Source: JAVVHH01 sp965276815 (GTDB taxonomy: Bacteria > Pseudomonadota > Alphaproteobacteria > Acetobacterales > Acetobacteraceae). Taken from it: a stretch of DNA of 64,000 nucleotides. Below, piece after piece: positions 59,232-64,000 of the stretch. Under the pieces are notes generated by a model. That model did not search any database and was not told the DNA's origin. It saw only the letters and a program-made list of their open reading frames with translations. A program made the position numbers and the translations under genes. The stretch lies in contig CBDIBE010000011.1 in NCBI GenBank assembly GCA_965276815.1, positions 248,001 to 312,000 on the forward strand, in the 5' to 3' direction. The number at the start of each line of letters is the position of its first letter. Position 1 is the stretch's first letter.

Positions 59232-62200
59232 TTGCACCTCCTCGTCAGAGACAGGCGCTCGCTCGACGCCGAAGAGGCGGCGGACGATCTCGGGCAGACG
59301 CCGGCCGACATCGTCCTGCTCTCCTTTTCCGACAGCGACCTCGGCGCTGCCTCCGCCGCTTGGCAGTCCATGGCGGCGGACCAGCGCCCGAGCCTGCGCC
59401 TGGCCAACCTTGCCCGGTTGCGCCACCCGATGTCGGTGGACCTCTACGCCGAGCAGGTGATCGCCCATTCCCGCTGTGTGATCATTCGTCTGCTCGGCGG
59501 CCTGGAATACTGGCGCTACGGCGCCGAAGAACTCTCTGGCCTTTGCCGTTCCCGCGGCATTGCCCTGGCTTTCCTGCCCGGGGACGGGCGGGATGACCCG
59601 GCGCTGCAGGAGCTCGGGACCGTCCCGCCGCACCAGCGCGCGCGCCTCGCCGCATGCCTCGCCCAGGGCGGCCCCGAGAACCTCCGCCGGGCGATCATGC
59701 TGGCCGCCCATCTCGGCGGCCGAGGTGACGACCCCGCCCTGTCGGCCGAAGCCCTGCCCGAATATGGCGAATACAAGCTCGCCACGACATCTCGGGAGGC
59801 TTGGGCGCAAGCCGCAATCGTCTTCTACCGGTCCCACCTGCAAGCGGGCGACATCGCCCCGATCGAGGCGCTTGCCGCAGAGCTGGCGCAGCGCGGGATT
59901 GCCGCCCGAGCCTTTTATGCGGCCAGCCTGAAGGACCGCGCCTGCGCCGCCTACATTGCCGAACAGCTCCGGGACTGGGGTCCGCATATCGTCCTCAACG
60001 CGACCGCCTTCGCCGCGCGGCGCGAGGACGCGCCGTCGCCGCTTGAGGCCGCCGGGGCGCCGGTGCTGCAGCTCGTGCTGGCCGGGTCGGCGCGGGAGGG
60101 CTGGGCCAGCTCGTCGCGTGGGCTTTCGCCCAGCGATTTGGCGATGCATGTCGTGTTGCCGGAGTTGGACGGAAGGCTGCTCACCACCGCGATCTCCTTC
60201 AAGGCCGAGGAGGCAGCGGTCGCCGGCCTCGAATACGCGCGAACCGTCCACCGCCCGGAACCCGACGGGATCGCACTCGCTGCCAGCCGCGCCGAGAAAT
60301 GGGCCCGGCTGGCCACCACGCCGAAGCAGGACCGCCGCATCGCAATCGTGCTTTCGGACTATCCCGGCGCGGGGGGCCAGGTCGGTCACGCCGTCGGGCT
60401 CGACAGTTTCGCCAGCCTCTCGGCGATTTTGCGGCTGCTGCAGGACGCCGGTTACCGTGCGGGCGAAGCGACCGCGCCGGCACTGGTCCACGCGCTCTGC
60501 CATGCCGAGCCAACGACGGTCCTGTTGTCGGCCGACTACCGCCGCCGTCTCGCCGACCTCCCCGAACCAGCACAGCTAGCTGTCCGCGCGACTTGGGGCG
60601 ATCCCAGCGAGGATTTTTCCGTCCGTATCCTGCATGTCGGAAATTTGGTCATCGCCGTGCAGCCCGGGCGCGGCGCCGCTCTCGAGCACAAATCCCGCTA
60701 CCACGACCCCGACCAGCCGCCGTGCCACGCCTACCTGGTCTTCTACCTATGGCTCCGCCACGGGTTCGGCGCGCACGCCATCCTGCATCTCGGCACCCAT
60801 GGCACGCTGGAATGGCTGCCGGGGAAGGCGGCCGCGCTCTCGTCCTCCTGCTTCCCCGCCCTGCTCACCGGCAGCCTGCCGGTCATCTATCCCTTCATCG
60901 CCAACAACCCCGGCGAGGCTGCTGCCGCGAAGCGCCGGCTTGGGGCGGTCACCATCGGCCATCTGACGCCGCCGCTGCGCGCAGCCGGCGCGCACGGCGC
61001 CGCGGTCGAACTCGAGCGGCTGATCGACGAATACGCCGCCGCCGACGGCATGGATCGCCGCCGCAACGCCCTGCTGCGCCGCGAGATCTTCGAACGCGCC
61101 GAGGCCGCCGGATTACTCGCCGAGAGCGGCGCCGGGCCCGATCTGCCGGAGGACGACCGGCTCGCCCGCCTCGAAGCCTATCTCTGCGACGTCAAGGACG
61201 CGCAAATCCGCGACGGCCTGCACGTCTTCGGCCAAGATCCCGCCCCCGACCGCCGCGACGCCCTGCTCGCCGCCCTCCCCCGTACCGCGGCCGGCGCCCT
61301 CGACCGTTCCGCCGCTTCCGAGCGCGCCGGGCTGCTTGCGGCGCTCGACGGCCGCTTCGTGCCCCCCGGCCCGGCAGGCGCGCCGACGCGGGGCCGCGCC
61401 GACGTCCTGCCAACCGGCCGCAACCTGTTCACCACCGATCCTCGTCTGGTCCCCACGCCCACTGCGGTCGCACTGGCCGAGAAATCCGCCGCCGAGCTGC
61501 TGCGCCGGCATCTCCAAGACCACGGCGAATACCCGCGCGCCATCGTCCTGAACCTGTGGGGCAGCGCCACGATGCGGACCGGCGGCGAGGAACTCGCCCT
61601 GGCGCTGCTGCTGCTGGGGGTGCGGCCGAGTTGGGATGCCGGGTCGGGCCGGGTCACCGGGTTCGAGATCATGCCGATCGCCCTGCTCGACCGCCCACGC
61701 GTCGACGTCACGTTGCGGATCTCCGGCCTGTTCCGCGATGCATTCGCCGCACAGATCGGACTGTTCGACGCCGCCGTGCGCGCCGTGGCCGCGCGCGACG
61801 AAGCCGCCGACTGGAACCCGCTCGCCGGCCGGTCCGGCGCCCGCATCTACGGGCCCGCGCCCGGCAGCTACGGCGCGGGCGACGCGTTGCAGGACGGCGC
61901 CTACCTGGCCGCCTCCGCCGCTTCCTACGGCAAGACGCTCGACGGCAGCGCCGACGCCGAGGGGTTCGCCCGCCTGGCCGCCGCTGCCGACGCCTTCGTG
62001 GCCGTGCAGGACCATCGCGAGACCGACCTGCTCGACGGCACCGAATGGGCCGCGCACGAAGGCGGATTTGCGGCGCTCGCCACCACCCTCGACAGCGCGC
62101 CCGCGCTCTACCACCTCGACACCGGCGCGCCGGACGCGCCCCGCGCCCGCACCCTGCCCGAAGAGATCGCCCGCATCGTCCGCGCCCGCGCCGCCAACCC

Positions 62201-62492
62201 CGCCTGGATCGCCGGCATGCGGCCGCACGGCTATCGCGGCGGCGCCGAGATCGCCCGCGCCGTGGACGGGCTGCACGCCTTCGCCGTTTCTCTCCCGCAG
62301 CGCTTCGACCGCCAGTTCGAATTGCTGTTCGACGCCACGCTCGGCGACCCGGCCATCGACGCCTTCCTCGCGGACTCCAACCCAGACGCCCGCGCCGCGA
62401 TGGCGGACCGGTTCCAGGACGCGCTGCATCGCGGACTCTGGCACTGCCGCCGCAACGATGTCGGCGCGATCCTCGCCGGCGAAACGCCATGA
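59232..62492 (+). CDS. cobN: Cobaltochelatase large subunit
   Basis: A 1086-residue subunit inserting cobalt into hydrogenobyrinate a,c-diamide with CobS and CobT. The central conserved block RHGFGAHAILHLGTHGTLEWLPGKAAALSSSCFPALLTGSLPVIYPFIANNPGEA, and the C-terminal RNLFTTDPRLVPTPTA, LNLWGSATMRTGGEELALALLLLGVRPSWD and ERFDRQFELLFDATLGDPAIDAF-type region, are diagnostic. The start is TTG 59232 (no early ATG). It is shorter than P. denitrificans CobN (about 1275), but the conserved domain is complete. CobS and CobT are not in this window. Confidence 0.94.
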   Translation: MHLLVRDRRSLDAEEAADDLGQTPADIVLLSFSDSDLGAASAAWQSMAADQRPSLRLANLARLRHPMSVDLYAEQVIAHSRCVIIRLLGGLEYWRYGAEELSGLCRSRGIALAFLPGDGRDDPALQELGTVPPHQRARLAACLAQGGPENLRRAIMLAAHLGGRGDDPALSAEALPEYGEYKLATTSREAWAQAAIVFYRSHLQAGDIAPIEALAAELAQRGIAARAFYAASLKDRACAAYIAEQLRDWGPHIVLNATAFAARREDAPSPLEAAGAPVLQLVLAGSAREGWASSSRGLSPSDLAMHVVLPELDGRLLTTAISFKAEEAAVAGLEYARTVHRPEPDGIALAASRAEKWARLATTPKQDRRIAIVLSDYPGAGGQVGHAVGLDSFASLSAILRLLQDAGYRAGEATAPALVHALCHAEPTTVLLSADYRRRLADLPEPAQLAVRATWGDPSEDFSVRILHVGNLVIAVQPGRGAALEHKSRYHDPDQPPCHAYLVFYLWLRHGFGAHAILHLGTHGTLEWLPGKAAALSSSCFPALLTGSLPVIYPFIANNPGEAAAAKRRLGAVTIGHLTPPLRAAGAHGAAVELERLIDEYAAADGMDRRRNALLRREIFERAEAAGLLAESGAGPDLPEDDRLARLEAYLCDVKDAQIRDGLHVFGQDPAPDRRDALLAALPRTAAGALDRSAASERAGLLAALDGRFVPPGPAGAPTRGRADVLPTGRNLFTTDPRLVPTPTAVALAEKSAAELLRRHLQDHGEYPRAIVLNLWGSATMRTGGEELALALLLLGVRPSWDAGSGRVTGFEIMPIALLDRPRVDVTLRISGLFRDAFAAQIGLFDAAVRAVAARDEAADWNPLAGRSGARIYGPAPGSYGAGDALQDGAYLAASAASYGKTLDGSADAEGFARLAAAADAFVAVQDHRETDLLDGTEWAAHEGGFAALATTLDSAPALYHLDTGAPDAPRARTLPEEIARIVRARAANPAWIAGMRPHGYRGGAEIARAVDGLHAFAVSLPQRFDRQFELLFDATLGDPAIDAFLADSNPDARAAMADRFQDALHRGLWHCRRNDVGAILAGETP

Positions 62493-63643
62493 AGCGCGGC
62501 TGGTGCCCCAGCGTCTTCGAGCCGATGCCGTCCGGCGACGGCTTGGTGGTCCGCGTCAAGCCGCGGGCCGGCGTTGTCACCGCCGCGCAGGCGCGGATCC
62601 TCGCCGATGCCGCCGGCCGGTACGGCAACGGCCTCATCGAGGCAACGGCGCGTGCTAATCTGCAGATCCGGGGCCTCTCTGACGCCACAACCGGCCCGTT
62701 TGCCGCCAAGATGGTCGAAGCCGGCCTTGCTGACCCCGACCCGGCCATCGAGCGCCGTCGGAACATCATTGCCGACACCCCGCCGATCGCCGCGGCATTG
62801 GAACGCGCCCTGGCCGCGGACACCAGCCTTGGCGCGCTCCCCGCCAAGTTTGGTTTCCTCGTGGACAGCGGCGGTTTGCTCAGCCCTGCCAGTGCGCCCG
62901 CCGACATCTGGATCAGGTTGAAAGACGACTGGTGTGAAATCGGCATCGACGGCGCCAGCAGGACCGTTCCGGCGCCCATCAGCCAGGCGGTGGAGATCGC
63001 GCTCGCGCTCGCACATGCATATCTGGCGCTTGCCACAGACTCGACTCCGCGCATGCGATCCCTTGTCCAGGACATCGGCGAGGCGGCACTGTTCGCCCCG
63101 TTCGAGACCCGGAGCGCTGACGAGCCGTCTCCCTCCGGGAGAGGGTTCGGACAACTCGTCGGCCGGCTTTCCGACGATATGTTCGGCATCGGCCTAGCAT
63201 TCGGAAGCATCAGCGCGCTTGAACTGTCCGCGCTCGCCGGCTTGGCTGAGCGGCTCGCCGACGGAACGCTGCGCGTGACACCCTGGCGCGTTCTCGCGCT
63301 TTCGGGCGTACGGTCGCCGATCATACTGGCTAGGGCGCTGACCGCGCTGCCGCTCATCTCCGACCCCGCCGACCCGCGCCTCACCATCGCCGCCTGCCCC
63401 GGGAGCCCCGCCTGTGCCAGCGCCAGCGTCGATACGCGCACCCTCGCCGCCGAACTGGCCGGCCTGCAACGACAGGGCGGCGTCCACGTCTCCGGCTGCG
63501 CCAAGGGTTGCGCCCATCCTGGGCCGGCCGCGACCACCCTCGTCGGCAATGCCGGGCGCTACGACCTGATCCGCAACGGTGCGGCATCGGCCGAACCGGC
63601 CCGGCGCGGCCTGACCGCGGCCGAAGCACTGGCCGCTTTATGA
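62489..63643 (+). CDS. cobG: Precorrin-3B synthase with a repeat-derived insert
   Basis: A 384-residue oxygen-dependent enzyme of the nitrite/sulfite reductase ferredoxin-like family; it makes precorrin-3B. ATARANLQIRGL is the substrate-binding region. AACPGSPACASASVDTRTLA and SGCAKGCAHPGPAATTLVG give the four Cys for the [4Fe-4S]/siroheme-type site. It starts at ATG 62489 within the cobN stop. Residues about 214-222 (EPSPSGRGF) are not conserved family sequence and come from a palindromic repeat (63128-63142), expected in a surface loop. Confidence 0.91.
   Translation: MKRGWCPSVFEPMPSGDGLVVRVKPRAGVVTAAQARILADAAGRYGNGLIEATARANLQIRGLSDATTGPFAAKMVEAGLADPDPAIERRRNIIADTPPIAAALERALAADTSLGALPAKFGFLVDSGGLLSPASAPADIWIRLKDDWCEIGIDGASRTVPAPISQAVEIALALAHAYLALATDSTPRMRSLVQDIGEAALFAPFETRSADEPSPSGRGFGQLVGRLSDDMFGIGLAFGSISALELSALAGLAERLADGTLRVTPWRVLALSGVRSPIILARALTALPLISDPADPRLTIAACPGSPACASASVDTRTLAAELAGLQRQGGVHVSGCAKGCAHPGPAATTLVGNAGRYDLIRNGAASAEPARRGLTAAEALAAL
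63128..63142. repeat. Dispersed palindromic repeat remnant inside cobG
   Basis: TCTCCC (63128-63133) and GGGAGA (63137-63142) around TCC, continuing GGGTTCGG. It matches the inner part of the repeat at 51365-51420 and is translated as PSPSGRGFG. It is shorter than the other two copies, so it is either an eroded copy or a coincidental match. Confidence 0.55.
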
Positions 63644-64000
63644 AAAACCTCAACTACATTCGCGACGGCGCCGCCATCTACCAGAGATCGTTCGCGACGA
63701 TCCGGTCCGAGGCCGATCTCGCCGGCTTCTCGCCCGACGAGGCGCGGATCGCCGTCCGCGTCATCCATGCTTGCGGCATGGTGGAGGTGGCGCGCGAGCT
63801 TTGCTTCCATCCGGACTTCGCCGTCGCCGCCCGCGCCGCACTGCTCGCCGGCCGCCCCATCCTGTGCGACTCGAGAATGGTCGCCCACGGCATCACCCAC
63901 GCCCGCCTGCCCGCTGCCAACGAAATCATTTGCACCCTCGACGCCGCCGAGGTCCCCGCGCTGGCCAAGCGCGTCGGCAACACAAGATCCGCCGCCGCAC
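63640..64000 (+). CDS. cobH: Precorrin-8X methylmutase (partial, runs off the window)
   Basis: The first 120 residues of the enzyme that moves the C-11 methyl to C-12, giving hydrogenobyrinate. NYIRDGAAIYQRSFATIRSEADL is the usual start, RIAVRVIHACGMVEVARELCFHPDF contains the catalytic His (residue 43), and GRPILCDSRMVAHGIT is the second conserved block. ATG 63640 overlaps the cobG stop by 4 bases. The C-terminus lies beyond base 64000, where further cob genes are likely. Confidence 0.92.
   Translation, partial: MKNLNYIRDGAAIYQRSFATIRSEADLAGFSPDEARIAVRVIHACGMVEVARELCFHPDFAVAARAALLAGRPILCDSRMVAHGITHARLPAANEIICTLDAAEVPALAKRVGNTRSAAA

Noticed and set aside
58089..60503. An 804-codon minus-strand frame opposite cobW and cobN
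   Set aside because: It is antisense to two well-supported genes, has low-complexity GC-driven composition and shows no family motif.
60299..63643. A 1114-codon plus-strand frame beginning inside cobN
   Set aside because: Its first 730 codons are an arginine/proline-rich shadow of cobN in another frame. Only the last 384 codons (from 62489) match a family, cobG.
1..64000. tRNA, rRNA, CRISPR array, insertion sequence, integrase or attachment site
   Set aside because: Read through for cloverleaf-like arms, regularly spaced repeats, and transposase or integrase motifs; none were convincing.

Overview
The window is a GC-rich (roughly two thirds G+C), densely packed bacterial chromosome segment with no rRNA, tRNA, phage, insertion sequence or CRISPR that I can see. 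Gene content points to an aerobic alphaproteobacterium, most likely Rhodospirillales/Acetobacteraceae. The indicators are the aerobic (cobG/cobN/cobW) cobalamin pathway, an Alternative Complex III joined to a caa3-type oxidase, two branched-chain-type ABC systems, pobA, and short palindromic CCCTC...GAGGG repeats. The taxonomic call is inference from gene families, not from a marker gene.

Layout. (1) 1-8540: end of an unidentified gene, a carnitine dehydrogenase-like enzyme, an MpaB-like (DUF2236) protein, then an RbsA/C/B-like sugar importer co-transcribed with an LVIVD-repeat protein and a GntR/FCD regulator. A LacI-family regulator converges on this block. (2) 8574-12711: a GntR-type operator palindrome and a four-gene ABC importer (Tat-exported binding protein, ATPase, two permeases), divergent from the LacI regulator. 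(3) 12722-21368, minus strand: a PCu(A)C-like copper protein lacking the usual first His, a 2OG-Fe(II) oxygenase with an HcnB/HcnC-like flavoenzyme pair, an MBOAT/SGNH O-acyltransferase pair, an MFS transporter, and an ArsR/AHSA1 pair. (4) 21426-29257: a binding-protein-like gene, pobA (plus strand), and a liv-type ABC operon ending in an acyl-CoA dehydrogenase.

(5) 29699-44616, plus strand: about fifteen tightly overlapping genes. They encode Alternative Complex III (actABCDEF), a small conserved membrane protein, cytochrome oxidase subunits II (with fused cytochrome c), I, III and IV, then a GMC oxidoreductase, a two-domain VOC protein, a cupin and an SMP-30-type lactonase. Quinol electrons would pass through the Act complex and cytochrome c to the oxidase. 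The attached oxidoreductase/lactonase tail suggests a sugar or alcohol oxidation module of unknown substrate. (6) 44614-52959: palindromic terminators, a second liv system with a LivH-LivM fusion, and a divergent hydantoinase/oxoprolinase pair (hyuAB). (7) 52978-64000: cobalamin biosynthesis (cobC, cbiB, cobQ, cobO, cobP; then a cobalamin riboswitch followed by DUF1636, cobW, cobN, cobG and partial cobH, which runs off the end).

Most worth a second look: palindromic repeats read through as protein inside hyuB and cobG; a CTAGACC...GGTCTAG terminator family that supplies stop codons; a 10-bp inverted repeat hiding the Shine-Dalgarno of the MpaB-like gene; the GMC/VOC/cupin/lactonase tail on the respiratory operon; the LivHM fusion; and the His-to-Gln change in the PCu(A)C copper site. 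I found no clear wholly new system. These are the strongest leads.
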